From: Elysia marginata
Taxonomy: Eukaryota; Mollusca; Gastropoda; Plakobranchidae
DNA length: 26,578 nt
Direction: 5' to 3'
Assembly: GCA_019649035.1 (NCBI GenBank)
Contig: BMAT01007188.1
Span: forward strand, 93,947 to 120,524
Shown here piece by piece: positions 1 to 11,059 of this stretch. The notes beneath the pieces were generated by a model that was not told the origin of the DNA, did not search any database, and saw only the letters and a list, made by a program, of their open reading frames with translations. The translations under genes and the position numbers were made by a program. Within the stretch, counting starts at the first letter, position 1; each line of letters starts with the position of its first letter.

Positions 1-28
1 CTCTCTCTCTCTCTCTCTCTCTCCCTCT
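1..28. repeat. CT dinucleotide microsatellite at window edge
   Basis: The window opens with a near-perfect CT run that is cut off by the window start, so its full length is unknown. On the other strand it is a GA run, the same class as the GA arrays at 13.6 and 18.4 kb. Confidence 0.9.
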
Positions 29-244
29 CTGTCCACTGTACAGCTAACCCGGAAGCGTTTGAAAGCCATCATGATAACGCAACGCATGCGTAATAACCTG
101 GCAGAAATAATTATAGTTGTTGGCCCGGATGTTATGTAATGGGGCGAAGTGCCTTAGGGCAGACTGTGAGAATACGTCTTAAAACAAAAGAGATTCTATA
201 GGTGCATAAAATTATGGAGTGTATGGGCAATACAATCTTTCATT

Positions 245-1166
245 TTAAATAGGTGTGGGAGTGAGCGAAAGGTTGATGAGCTGGGACAGATAATAACGTG
301 AAAGATAAATGTCTAAAAAAAGAGCAGCGCAAAGATGTAGAGAGGGATTGTGTAAGACCACGGCAATTATGACAATAAGAGAGAGATACAGACAGACAAA
401 TAGATAGATAGACAGAGACGGACAGAGATAGATGAAAGAGGTCTTAGAAAACACAAAGGGCATAAAGGGGAAAAGGAGAAATAAAAATAAGAGGTTATTT
501 GAAAAGGAAAAAGAAAAGAAACAGCGAAAGAGGGACAAGAGGTGGCGAGACTCCTTGTGAATGTGAAAAGATGAATAGATGAGGAGCCCTAATTTTTTGT
601 AGGGAGAGAGAGATACGTGATGGATGAAGGAAAGAAAAAAAATAAGCAGACGAAGAGAGAAAAAAGGCCGAGAGGAGCGGAAAGAATCCCAACATACACT
701 CCTTGGAACGAGGACTGAACAAATAAAGAGATCAAACCAAAAAAGGAAGACAGAGGAAGGTATCAAAAGCTTGTGTTAGACAATAATCGAATCAGGAGAA
801 AAACAGCCTGAGAGATAGGGAGAGAGAAAGAGAGACAGAGACACATAGAGAGAGAAAGAGAGGTAAAGAAATAAAGTTTACATTTCACAGCAAAAAGGGT
901 AAGAGAGGGAAGAAAGTAAAGATAGTAAAGGAGATAGGGGAGAAGAAGATGATAAAGAGAGTGTCAAGGAGAGAAAAAAAATTAATGTAGATGAAGATTT
1001 AGAGAAGTATTTGAGAACTAAAGCAGATGAAAGAGAAAGAGGAGATATAGCATATTGGACAGCCGGCGGCAAGGTATAGAGAGAGAGTGTAAAGAAAGAA
1101 GAGCGTAACATAAAGAGATCGAGAGAGGAGGGGGGTTGAAAGAAAAATAAAAAAAAGGGAAATGGA
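245..1166. repeat. Long purine-rich (GA/AAAG) low-complexity tract
   Basis: For roughly 0.9 kb the plus strand is dominated by A and G, made of interspersed GAGA, GATA, AAAG and GACAGA words rather than one clean repeat. It looks like one or more decayed GA/GATA microsatellites. The minus-strand open frames across it are rich in Ser, Leu, Phe and Pro only because the complement is all pyrimidine, so I do not call them genes. It ends at a run of 13 C (1167-1179), an abrupt switch of strand bias. Confidence 0.8.
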
Positions 1167-1179
1167 CCCCCCCCCCCCC
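1167..1179. repeat. Homopolymer C run (13)
   Basis: An uninterrupted C run sits directly after the purine-rich tract. Length in such runs is unreliable in most assemblies. Confidence 0.9.
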
Positions 1180-1591
1180 TATGGAAAGTTTGTAACTGAT
1201 GCTTATGAAACTGGAAGCATCATAACACATAAAACCTCTTTACTTCTTAAGTGTGTTTGGTCACCTCGCTCTGTTAGTGATGCTCTTGGGCTGAAGGTTG
1301 ACTTGCTCCATATTGCGACATAATGATAGGGGGAAAAGCCTTCAAATTGAAGCAAGCATAGAAAAACTGAACTTCACCTGCACTTTAATTAAAATGTTAG
1401 TGGTGGTAGAATAGAAAGTAGCAGCAGGTGATATATTATCTTGAAAAGAGTAAGAGTGGGGTGGAGTTGGGGGGAGGGGGGAGGTGTTGAAACACACAGG
1501 CAAGCACAAAAAATAGAGATGGATAGGTGTATATAAAGATACTCCGTCTGACTGAGTGATTAAGTAGGAAAGAGATAGATAGATAAATTGT

Positions 1592-1675
<84 letters not shown>
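1592..1675. repeat. GATA tetranucleotide microsatellite
   Basis: About twenty uninterrupted TAGA/GATA units, with shorter broken GATA pieces just upstream (1571-1586). A second, shorter GATA array lies at 12836-12876. Long and perfect, so it is probably polymorphic. Confidence 0.95.
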
Positions 1676-1679
1676 GGGT

Positions 1680-3960
1680 GGGGTGCAGCATACTTAAGAC
1701 AGACTAAAGAAAAAGTTTAAAACTAAATATATGTTAAGTCTGTTTAAGTCATTTGTTTAGTAAAATGCTATCTGTAAAGAATTACCATTGATAAATTTTA
1801 GTGTACTTGATTGCACCGAAACACAACATGGAATGGTTTGAAAGGTATAGAAATTATAATTATCAAGTATACATATCACTCTTCTTTATAAATTTTAACC
1901 ATTTTCTGTTGGTAGATATTAATATTGATGGAGCTTGCTGTCAACAAACTTCATGTACTCGTTCTTCATAGACTTTGTCAGCGCATGATTCCGAATCTAT
2001 ACACAATACATAACGACTTTTACACTGCAACATCTGGGCATTGAAACAACATTGAGCTGTTAGTACAAAAAAAGCTAGCTATTGTTTTATCAAATAAAAA
2101 AAACAACAGCTAGAAATTGTTAGAAGAAAATGATTGTTATGGAAGGCTTGTTGGCTAAATGGTGGATGTATATAACTTGTTAAGCGTGTAAGCGAACTTT
2201 ATATTATTCTGTCACAGAATAAACTCATTTCGTAGGGTCTAGTAATTGTATTGAGCCAAGAGCATGGCTTGTCGGCTAAGTGATGCTTGTAGACCTTCTT
2301 GTTGAAGGTGTAAACAGTATGACACTGCATTACATCGTTTGGCTAAAGAAGAAACAAATTTAAAATGCTATACTAAATGTGTTGAGTGCATCGCATACTT
2401 TATCTTCTTAATAACGCACTTTAACTGTTTAAAGGTGAACTGCTAGATGCTAGTAGATATTTTTTCAAACGAAATCGCTTCACAGCTAGGACGCCGTACG
2501 ACAGGCCGAATACACCAACATTAGTAGATGTCATATTCCCCTATATTTTGTATTTAATTTTGTTTTCGGCCGGCCTATGACAGCAAAGTACTAGTTGAGT
2601 TCTCACTTGCCTCAACTATGCTAACAAATCAAAGAAAAAGATTATTAGAACTTTCAATTCAATTTGTTTACGTTTAGATGACAGGCCTGTTGAGTCTGTT
2701 GGCCTAGGTCCAGACCTTCAAATTGATACCGCCGAAATATTCGTTTATGTCCTGAAATGAGCTCAAGTTTTAGTGTTTGAACTAGCTAAAGCCGCTGATA
2801 ACCGAGCTGCAATGGTTGCGCAGTAATTAATTCTGCACAGTAAAATGTTCTTTTGTGTGTAGCCACACGAGGCGACATTTCCCGCTACTGCTCAGTTTAA
2901 CATGGATGATTGGAGAGTCCGGGGAGCTTTTATTGTGGTAATGAGAAAAACAGCAAAGACGACTTTGGGTTCATTCCATTAATTATCACAAAGATGACAG
3001 TTTTGCACCTTATTATAAAGAAATTCAAGAACAGCAGTGCAAATTCTTTAATTGCGTCCTAAAAACTATTTTTACTTTTTTTTTCCAAAATTTCCAAAAT
3101 CAGTTGCTTTGTTTCGTGATAAGAAAACTAGTTGCACGGGAACTATTGTCATTTTGAATGAGAAGTGAGCAAAATCGCAAATGATGTACGGTTGTGCCGC
3201 CAGTAAATATATCTCATGTGTCCTTGAGACTGCGCAGTAGGCCTAATCACTGATGTGAATTTTACATCTTTTTTTGTCTGTCAAGGCCCTGGGTAATCCC
3301 GTTTGGCAGAATGGAATAAAACAAGTCAAAGTAGGCCTAAGTTCTATTTTGAAAATGCACTTGGCCTAAGCCTTCGCATTGCGGTGGCCTAGAACTTGGA
3401 GCTACCAAGAAGGCGTCATGACCGAAACACACTCAGTTTTACTTAGAATGGTTTTAGTCCTCATAGTTTGCAATACGCTTCATTATAAAGTTACCTGAGC
3501 GGGACTTTTCAGTTTGCATTCACATTCTAAATTAAGGTCCAAAGTAATCTGTATTTTTAAACAAAACTTTGGATCAGAAAACAGCCTCGATAGATGATAG
3601 CTTAATCAGATGCTGATATAGCACTAGCACCAAATCCTTTTAGATCTAACTCAGTTTCTTAAAATAGATCTGATGATCAAGTGGACCATTCCAGGTCGAA
3701 CTCAGATCTTGTGGGCAGAGTGAGAACTGAACACAAGAAGAACTCTTTCAAACTATTCAAGGTGGAGCCCACAGAAAGTAGGTTGTTGGGACTAAACGGA
3801 CTGGGCGTGGTGGAGTAAGGGTGGCTCAGTGTTTACACCACTGAGTACCACACTGTAAGGTAACCGTTATAATTTATAGTGCATGTGAACTATAGCTCTT
3901 TGATGTCTATCTGGTCAGTCTTACAACAGAAGTGCAAATTTATAATAGCTTTCTCCAACT
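1680..3960. other. AT-rich stretch, no gene seen
   Basis: I see no extended open frame, RNA gene or clear mobile element here. TAGGCCTA/GGCCTA words recur (near 2690, 3238, 3333, 3362 and 3386), and there is one weak near-tandem pair at 2145-2195 and 2266-2313. A GGCC-containing block at 3362-3402 has a relative at 11972-12014. Confidence 0.6.
2145..2313 (+). repeat. Imperfect tandem pair, period about 120 bp
   Basis: Two segments begin GGCTTGTTGGCTAAATGGTG (2145) and GGCTTGTCGGCTAAGTGATG (2266). Each continues through a CTTGTT block to a GTGTAAGC/GTGTAAAC end. The TGGCTAAATGG word also fits the loose consensus of a tRNA box A, so an old SINE head is possible, but no box B was found. Confidence 0.35.
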
Positions 3961-3971
3961 GAATGTGGATA

Positions 3972-4112
3972 TGCTGCTGCTGTGCTGTTCTTGTTGCTAA
4001 TGCTGTTACTGCTGCTGCTGGTGCACCCAATGTTACTGTTGCTGTTTGGTGCTTCTACTGCTATTGCTGTTGCTGCTAAAGTTGCTACTGTTGCTACTAC
4101 TGCCTTTGTTGC
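3972..4112. repeat. Imperfect CTG/GTT/ACT trinucleotide repeat
   Basis: Trinucleotide words CTG, CTA, TTG and ACT alternate in register for about 140 bases. Open frames through it give Leu-rich or Val/Ala-rich peptides that are side-products of the repeat. I do not support a coding call. Confidence 0.75.
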
Positions 4113-4269
4113 TCCCTGTGTCCTATGTAGCGTGTCTAGATTTAAAATACATTCAGAATTACTCTAATAACGCTAAAGAAAAGGTCAGACTAAAAATTAC
4201 AATGTGTATTTTTACATTCGTGTGTCCTATTTTTGAAAGTTGATGACTAAACCAAACCTTCTACGCTGC

Positions 4270-4315
4270 ATTTTCCTCCTTCTCCTCCTCCTCATCATCT
4301 ACGTCATCATCAAGT
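4270..4315. repeat. CTC/ATC trinucleotide repeat
   Basis: A short impure run of CCT, CTC and ATC triplets just upstream of the CpG-rich block at 4320-4474. Confidence 0.6.
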
Positions 4316-4319
4316 CTTC

Positions 4320-4474
4320 ACTGTGATAGCTGCAGCTCAGGTCGGTTAGGGAGCTTCTACCGCTGCGAAGTCAGCTGGGGCCGTACCGTGGAGCGGTGGG
4401 TGTTGAAGTGGACGCGGGTCGTCAGGATTATGCTGCGTGCCATGTACTGGTTACATTAAAAACTCTGTACACTG
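4320..4474 (+). other. CpG-rich block ending at a splice-donor-like site (possible 5' exon)
   Basis: This short block is clearly richer in G+C and CpG than its surroundings, with about a dozen CpG dinucleotides between 4340 and 4445. It ends at ACTG|GTGAGT, a good match to a eukaryotic 5' splice site, with GT at 4475. Stops occur in the plus frames and no long coding frame is present, so if it is an exon it would be an untranslated first exon. No clear TATA box or initiator could be fixed. It could equally be an unrecognised repeat. Confidence 0.2.
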
Positions 4475-4479
4475 GTGAG

Positions 4480-7400
4480 TTAAGACTGTTGTGTCCATCA
4501 CATCACCTGAACATTGTGATTTAGTCTGAGTGGGCCAAGCTGTGGATTCAGTCTATCGTTTTGTGAGGTGGATGATTGTCTATCCACCTTTTCGCTGCTT
4601 TCAAGTTCAAGCTGGTTTTTATTTTTTGCAGGGAGAGACCTTCATTTGTCTGTTCCAGGTATCCACAATAGGATCACCTCATTTGCTGACATGTTTACTT
4701 TGTGAGTGCTTTTATTAGCTTGCTATCTTTGATCCTTTGGCTGTTTTCCAAGAGTTGTAGGACTGATTAACCATCAGGTAGCAGCACCTTTTTGTAGTTT
4801 GAAGGTGTCTCTGTTGTTTGTCTGAGCTGTTTTTGCTTTTATTAGTGATCTGGCCTAATTTCGGTAGTTATTTATAATGAAGTGCTTGCTTGATGTAAAT
4901 TGGCTTTAAAAAAAGCGCTACAGAAGAGAAGTACGTAAAAGAAACATGGATTAAAACTATGGACTTCTCTACAGACTAGTATAATAGTCGATGGTTAGAG
5001 CCTACGCTGACGGAACGGTTACAGAAGACACATCACAGAGAGGGCTATACACATAACTATGTCAAATGGTCGAACGGACAAACCTGTAAAGCCATAGAAA
5101 AGTTCCACCATCTAAGTATACTTGATAAGCTTATTAAAGTAAACTTTATCCTTAATTTAAATTTTCACAAAGATAATGTTTGTTTGGGTGACGAGCTGCT
5201 GGAGAAAAGGATTGTGCCGTGGAGTAAGGGGCCAAAAAGTTTTTAAAAAGCCGGTGTCCAATAATATTTAGACGACATGTGTTCTTAATAACATACTAAT
5301 ATATAGATAAAATACATTGGCAACTGCTTTTATGTCCTGAATTTGCAAGCAAAAACAAAATTAGATGAATCTAAGTCTAAAGTATACTCCTAAGTACTGA
5401 TGCTCCTAAAACAACTTGGTAATTCTTGCTAAGTTAACTGAAGTTTAATTGATTTTGTCAACCATGAACACTCGCTTAAAACTTCATGCCTAATTAAAAC
5501 ATTCACCTTACAAAACTATCATGAAGGCAACATGTTATTTCAACAACGTCATCTCTATTCAAGACATAGTAAATAAAAGTAAAAAAAACTACTGTCGCTC
5601 TAACATACTTCTGCTGCTGTGAAACTAAGAACGTCTAAAATTAGGAAGTGGTAATATACATGTATATATATGAGCATTAAAAAATCTTGACCATTATCTA
5701 CATCTAGACCTTAATGTTAAACTTTGGGTACGGACTGTGCAAACGTGGCATGTGATATGCTATGTATTTCACTGTTCGTCGCCAGATATCTGTTGCCTGG
5801 GCTCCCGTACTTGGTCTCGTAAGAGGCAGGTTAAGTTACACGGAATATTTTTAAACGCGTTATTGGTTTAAGGTTGCTATTTTAAGCAATATGCATGAGT
5901 GTCGAAAAGTTAACCATGTGGTCCTGGGCTGAAAACAAAGCGACGAACCTGGGCTACATTATTACTGAAATGCATTGGATGGTGTATTTACAGGTTTCTG
6001 AATCGTGTGTGTTTGAAGGACACGGTTTGTATTGGTGAAAAGTAGACCGAGCAAAGAAATCCGCCCAAAGCCATATTTTAGTTCAAAGGCTGCTAAAATT
6101 TGTTAATACGAAAGGAAAAAGGCAGTGTTAAGGATTAACTAGAAGACGGAAAGTCTCCAGCAAGGAGTGCCAGATTTAACTTGCAACTTGCCTAGGGATA
6201 AACAAAACAAAGCAAAGTAAAAAAAACTGCAGCTCGCCTGCAAAACTGCGTACACTTGGGGCCCGCTATGTAAAACAAACAAACCGTGGAGGGAAAAGCT
6301 ATTTTCAGGACCACTGATCAAACAGTTAAATTTGGTGCAATCTGGTTGCATCAGGCGACCCAAGTGACCAAGTCACCAGACTAGCTTGCTGTTGGAAGCC
6401 CTTAAAACACGCATATTAGCTATTTAAACCTTATTTGAATGAAATGCATTAAAATCCACATATAGTTAACACCCTAAAGAGAAACTCTTGAGGTTAAATC
6501 GGTTTTTTTCTGAATCAAAGACCTCCAGCTATGTTTTCCGACACTCGTGCATACTGCCAAGCTGCGCGTTTAGATGAAGTTTGATCTTGCAATTGCAAGG
6601 TAAAAACTCTTGCTGTTTCATGGCACTCCTATTTGCGTCTTTATACTTTTGTCGAGGCAAAATTCTACGCATATTTTTCAGTCCCGAGATGTTGACATTA
6701 TCCAGATTCCACCAACCATGTATCCCAGACTTTTAAAAAAGTTAAAGTATTCAATGTTATGACAGGCTCTTCAAAGACATTTAGAGGAATTTTAGTTACA
6801 GTATGTCAAAAGTTTTGATCCTCTCTTGACTTACTGTTGTCGCTTCACTGTAGTGTTAGCCGCCGACGTAAGACTTGCTTTTCTCTTGCAGAGGACATAA
6901 CTAGACAGGTATTGCAATGCAATACTTAGGTGGTTCAGTTAAGAAAGGACATGTAGAGGATTTTTTAAACCTGTGTAAAAGTTTATAAAAACCCTAATCT
7001 AAACATGCCGCTTGTCAGTATGAATGAGTATCGGAAAACACATCTTCAGGTTTGAATACAGAACAGGTTTTCTATTTTAAAAAAATTCAGTGAGAAAATT
7101 GTCAACTTGCTGCACAGGCCTTTAAGTTTGGTGAAAATAAGAAAATACCGGTTGAAAAAAGCCACACGGACTGATAAAGGTCTTATTATAAAGAGCTTCA
7201 CCTGAACTGAAAAAGGTCTTAAGAGCTTTGGTTTAGGGATAGTTCTTAAAGCCGAAGACATACATATGTATATGATGGTGTTTACTTGTTTGTTTTTTTT
7301 TTGTTTCCAAAGCTATAAAATGTAAGAAGATGAAGACTGGCTGACAACTCAATGTTTCTGCAGTCTATGAATCTTCTGTATAATGCTTGTTGGTGAGGTA

Positions 7401-7500
7401 ACAAGACAAAACAAGACAATTTGTCTGTCTATTTTAGTCGTTATTGATTTTCTGCTCTATAAAGATAGTTTTTTTAGAGTAGGGGGAAAATTATTATAAC
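4480..7500. other. AT-rich stretch, no gene seen
   Basis: Three kilobases with no open frame longer than expected by chance, no RNA gene and no long simple repeat. A small GC-richer patch (about 6225-6365) reads as a 74-residue minus-strand frame with no recognisable motif. I treat it as chance. AT-alternating sequence occurs near 5655-5672. Confidence 0.6.
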
Positions 7501-7514
7501 TATAGACTCTCCAG

Positions 7515-7734
7515 GTCTTTCATCCTGTGCCCATGAGTCGGATGTCGCAGTTTTTATATTATAAAGCTTTGATATTTAGAACATCACTGCAAGAACTTCG
7601 TGAACAATACCTCCCTCCGCGGCCTGATGCATGGAATACACTATACTCAAACTCCCAACAATTGAAGAAAACTTCCACTTGCTATACCCAAAAGTCTAAT
7701 CGAAGGGCAAAAGCGCAAACGACAGCTGGTTCGG
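7515..7734 (+). CDS. Weak candidate coding exon, no family recognised
   Basis: An open frame runs from 7506 to past 7740. It could be bounded by a 3' splice site ending CTCCAG at 7514 and a strong 5' splice site, TCGG|GTAAGT, with GT at 7735. The frame encodes about 73 residues, including QELREQYLPPRPDAWNTLY and a basic C-terminal part (KSNRRAKAQT). An internal ATG lies at 7533. The pyrimidine tract before the acceptor is poor, and I recognise no domain. Open frames of this length are expected by chance here, so the strong donor is the only real support. Confidence 0.18.
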
Positions 7735-7744
7735 GTAAGTAAGT

Positions 7745-8265
7745 AGTATATATTTAGAACGATTGCATTTTTCTGAACCTCAAACGCTATAAAATCTTCT
7801 TTTACCTCAAACTAAATGATCCCACTCTCGACTCTTTCTGCCTGGTTTCCAAATATTTTAAAGTCATCTTTAAAGCATCTCCTGGAGCCCCGACAGTTTG
7901 TATCATCTTATCGAGGACGTAGAAGGGTGAGTGAGGGTGGGGGTAGGGGAAAGGGGTGCTCCACTCGACGCACCGATAATCTCACAACCGTATTTTTATC
8001 CTCGACTTCGTTTGAGGGTGAAATTGTTTAAAAGATAATACATGTACATGTCTTTATTATGGCGTATTATCATTTTAAAGTGGTTTTTTTTGTTTGGTTT
8101 ATGAAATCATTTTACCAATGAGTTTAACTACTTTTACTTTCTTTCCGACACATTGATGGATGTCTACAATTAGAAATCGATTCTTAATTTTAAAATTTGT
8201 GTCGGTTTTTAGAATGGGAATAATAGCCTTTCTAAGTTATTGTATCAGTTATTGTAAAACTCTTT
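7745..8265. other. No gene seen
   Basis: AT-rich DNA with a short G-rich patch near 7927-7955 (runs of GGG and GGGG). A 71-residue plus-strand frame crosses it but shows no motif and is low-complexity over the G-rich part. Confidence 0.55.
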
Positions 8266-8299
8266 ATTTTTGTTTAATGTATCAGTATTTTACATTGCT

Positions 8300-8384
8300 T
8301 TATGTTTAATTTTAAGCAACTTTGTTCGGCTGTATATCAGCGCCACTGAGAACTTTTTAGTGGATTTTAGGCGCTCTGTAAATA

Positions 8385-8385
<1 letters not shown>
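8300..8385 (+). mobile_element. 3' end of a SINE (hairpin plus ATT tail)
   Basis: AGCGCC at 8339-8344 pairs with GGCGCT at 8370-8375. Nested inside, CACT (8344-8347) can pair with AGTG (8359-8362). The element then runs through CTGTAAATAA into an ATT tail. This design, an AGCGC arm, a hairpin, a GCGCT arm, then TATAAATA-like sequence and (ATT)n, is typical of the 3' ends of many invertebrate SINEs and their partner LINEs. No tRNA-type head is visible upstream, so the copy is 5'-truncated or too diverged; the left boundary is a guess. Confidence 0.5.
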
Positions 8386-8660
<275 letters not shown>

Positions 8661-8661
8661 T

Positions 8662-9735
8662 CTATTAGTTAATCACTCTTAAAGACGTTGCTTCCCGAGC
8701 CGCACTTCAGAACAACCTGGTGTCGTCTGCCCATCATCCTGCCTGTGTCAATATGATTCCAAGCCAGGCCAGGCTTCTAGATTTAAGTCTTGTTTCCATC
8801 CCCAAGTTGGCATCCCTCTGCCTCTGGCCACGAATACTTTTCCCTAGCAATTTGAAAACGTCAAGGGAAAAATAATTGCTTTTTTTCTTTTTGCTTCTAT
8901 CGCTATTATAGTTCCAATTACTATGAATGTAAAAATTGATCTTTTTTTAAGTGTAATTACCAGTAAGTGATAAACTGCCTTGAGTTACACTAGATCTAAC
9001 CTGCAGCAGTAATTGTTAGACTCGGCTCTAAAGTATGATTGTTCTCTACCCGTAATTGACACAAGACACGTCACAGCAAAAAGCAGGGTACGCCTACTTC
9101 AATTGTTTCTTCGCATTGCACCTATTCCGTCCATGCTAAATGTAATCGATTGGTGTAGTTTGTCCTACTGTATAAAACTATGGTAGAATCGATTTTCCTA
9201 CTGTTCGTTAAGAATACTTTTTTCAGAAGAGAAAAAAGTATATATAAATTTCTTTCGTCAGTTTTAGCTTTTATAAAGGTATCCATTTCATAAAACACAA
9301 TATATCATCATAACATATGTAGAGCGTGTTAATCGGTTTGTACTTCACGTAAATGATGAAGTGCCTATATTGTTATTATTTTCATTACTAGTTTTGGGAG
9401 TCTAACTTTATAGACTGTGTCTCGCTGGCTGCTTTGAAAATTATGTATTGAAGTATACGGACACTCCCGTCTGTAGCCTTGAATGAAGTCATCTTTAGAG
9501 ATGAACGTGGTTTATTAAAAACCTTTTATTGCCTCATTAAATCGAGTTTGTATTCAAGCGTATGTCAATAGACTGGTCATTACTATCGTTCTTTGAGAAT
9601 ATCTCAATACAATACGCCACCGGTTTGTGAAACAAGCGAGAAAAATGAAGTATTGCCTACACGTAGTTCATTATTGAACGTGAAAATGAGAAAATCATTT
9701 CACAGTAATAAAAATTAACCTATCGTAATTTTGTT
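8662..9735. other. No gene seen
   Basis: Mostly AT-rich sequence. A slightly GC-richer patch at 8695-8835 contains no convincing frame, RNA gene or repeat. Confidence 0.55.
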
Positions 9736-9736
9736 G

Positions 9737-9770
9737 CAGAGAGAGAGAGAGAGAGAGGGTGGGGGGGGGG
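9737..9770. repeat. GA microsatellite followed by a G run
   Basis: About ten AG units lead into GGGT and a run of ten G. The same GA-to-G arrangement occurs at the left edge of the assembly gap (13960-13984). Confidence 0.9.
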
Positions 9771-9774
9771 ATTA

Positions 9775-10740
9775 CATTTGTCGGTGAAGGCTACTGTAAA
9801 GGTCTTATTGTAAAGGCTCAGGACTTGTAGAATTTAATTGTGCATTGTTTCTATCCCGGGCATGTTAAGGTCTTTTTGGAAAGCGCAGTTTGTAAAAGAG
9901 CTAATAGCAGTGAAACCTAAAAAATCCAAATGTGATAATTCGAATTTTTCATTATCTACACGTTAGGTTTCTTTGTTTTAAACTTTTAAGCTTTGTAAGA
10001 TTTGAACTCATCATTCGAAGTTCATAAAGGTCTCTCAACTCGAGATTTTCATTGGGACCCGCAGAAAGCCGTTCTCTTTAACCCTAAAAATAAATGTTTC
10101 ATGGTAAACACTGATTACACAGAGTTGCCAGCCCAGATTCCACCCAGAGGTGTCTAGGGTGCATGGAGTTGGGTGAGAGAGGAAGGTACTTTAGAACTGA
10201 AAGGGGGTCTTGTAAATGAACCTGATCATTTGAGTATCATTTCAGTTTCTCTTAATCCAAAGTTTCTCTTTACTCCCAAGATTAATAACGTTAAAATTGA
10301 ACATTTGTCTTTTGACAGTTTCCCCTTTCATCGTTAAGCATTATTTTTTACCAATAATAACAGTCCCTTCAGCCTAAAACTATAAAAAAAAACAACTCTG
10401 AACTGGTTTAAGGCCTTAAGCTCAGTCTCAACTGCTTGTTTATAAACTATACGCAGAAGGTAATTTTTAATACAGCCAGAGTGTATGTCGAGTTGGCTCT
10501 ATGACAAGTGTGGAATTAATTCCATTTTGATTGCTGCCCTGTTGTTTTTTTCCCGTGATTTGCAACGAGTCCGTTATAAAACAAGCATCTAGCCGACGCG
10601 ACTGCGAGATTGTTATATGTGAGAGAATCGAGACCCCGACTATGATAACTTATAATAGAAAGGTTCAAACCCCAGTGATGTGGCTAAAGAAGTCAGGGGC
10701 CCCGTCCAGACCAACCGGCTAACCTCTCGTATTTTATAAC
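9775..10740. other. No gene seen
   Basis: AT-rich sequence with no convincing coding frame. The word TAAAGGTCTTATTGTAAAG (about 9796-9814) nearly matches 7175-7193. Just before the SINE at 10.75 kb there is a short GC-richer part (10580-10720) with no recognisable motif. Confidence 0.55.
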
Positions 10741-10747
10741 TGAGTAG

Positions 10748-11057
10748 TGACGTCGTGGTCAAGTGGTGGACACTCGGCTTTCAGACCTAAATCGCCGGGG
10801 TTCTCGTTATGCAGGTCGACGTACACTCCTTGAGAAACACTATTTACATACATTTCTTCGCCCTCCTCAGACATCGAATGAGTTGTCGACTATGGGCAGT
10901 GAGCTAGGCAGTGAGAGGTCTTGTCAGTATGTTAGAGTGATGCGCTTTGAGTGTTCCTGCCCTGGGAGTTCAGAAGGTCATGGCCTGTTGGAAAACCCGT
11001 GTAAAGCGCTTAGACCATTGTGGATTAGGTGCTTCATAACACGCTCTTGTTTTTAAC
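10748..11057 (+). mobile_element. tRNA-derived SINE, near full length
   Basis: The left end resembles a tRNA-derived RNA polymerase III promoter: a box A-like TGGTCAAGTGG at 10756, a tRNA-like CGGCTTTCAGACC middle, and a degenerate box B (GGGGTTCTCG, about 10797). It continues into a non-tRNA body (GTACACTCCTTGAGAAAC, then GAGCTAGGCAGTGAGAGG). The 3' end starts GTAAAGCGCTTAG (11001), a motif common near the ends of SINEs in molluscs and other invertebrates, and closes near CATAACACGCTC. The 97-residue frame inside is not a gene. No clear target-site duplication was found by eye. Box B decay suggests an inactive copy. Family name not assigned. Confidence 0.7.
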
Positions 11058-11059
11058 TT

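Noticed and set aside
245-1230. Several minus-strand Ser/Leu/Phe-rich frames, one looking hydrophobic
   Set aside because: The apparent hydrophobicity comes from an all-pyrimidine complement of a purine-rich tract.
10763-11056. 97-codon frame
   Set aside because: It lies wholly inside the tRNA-derived SINE, and its frame has no relation to any known protein.
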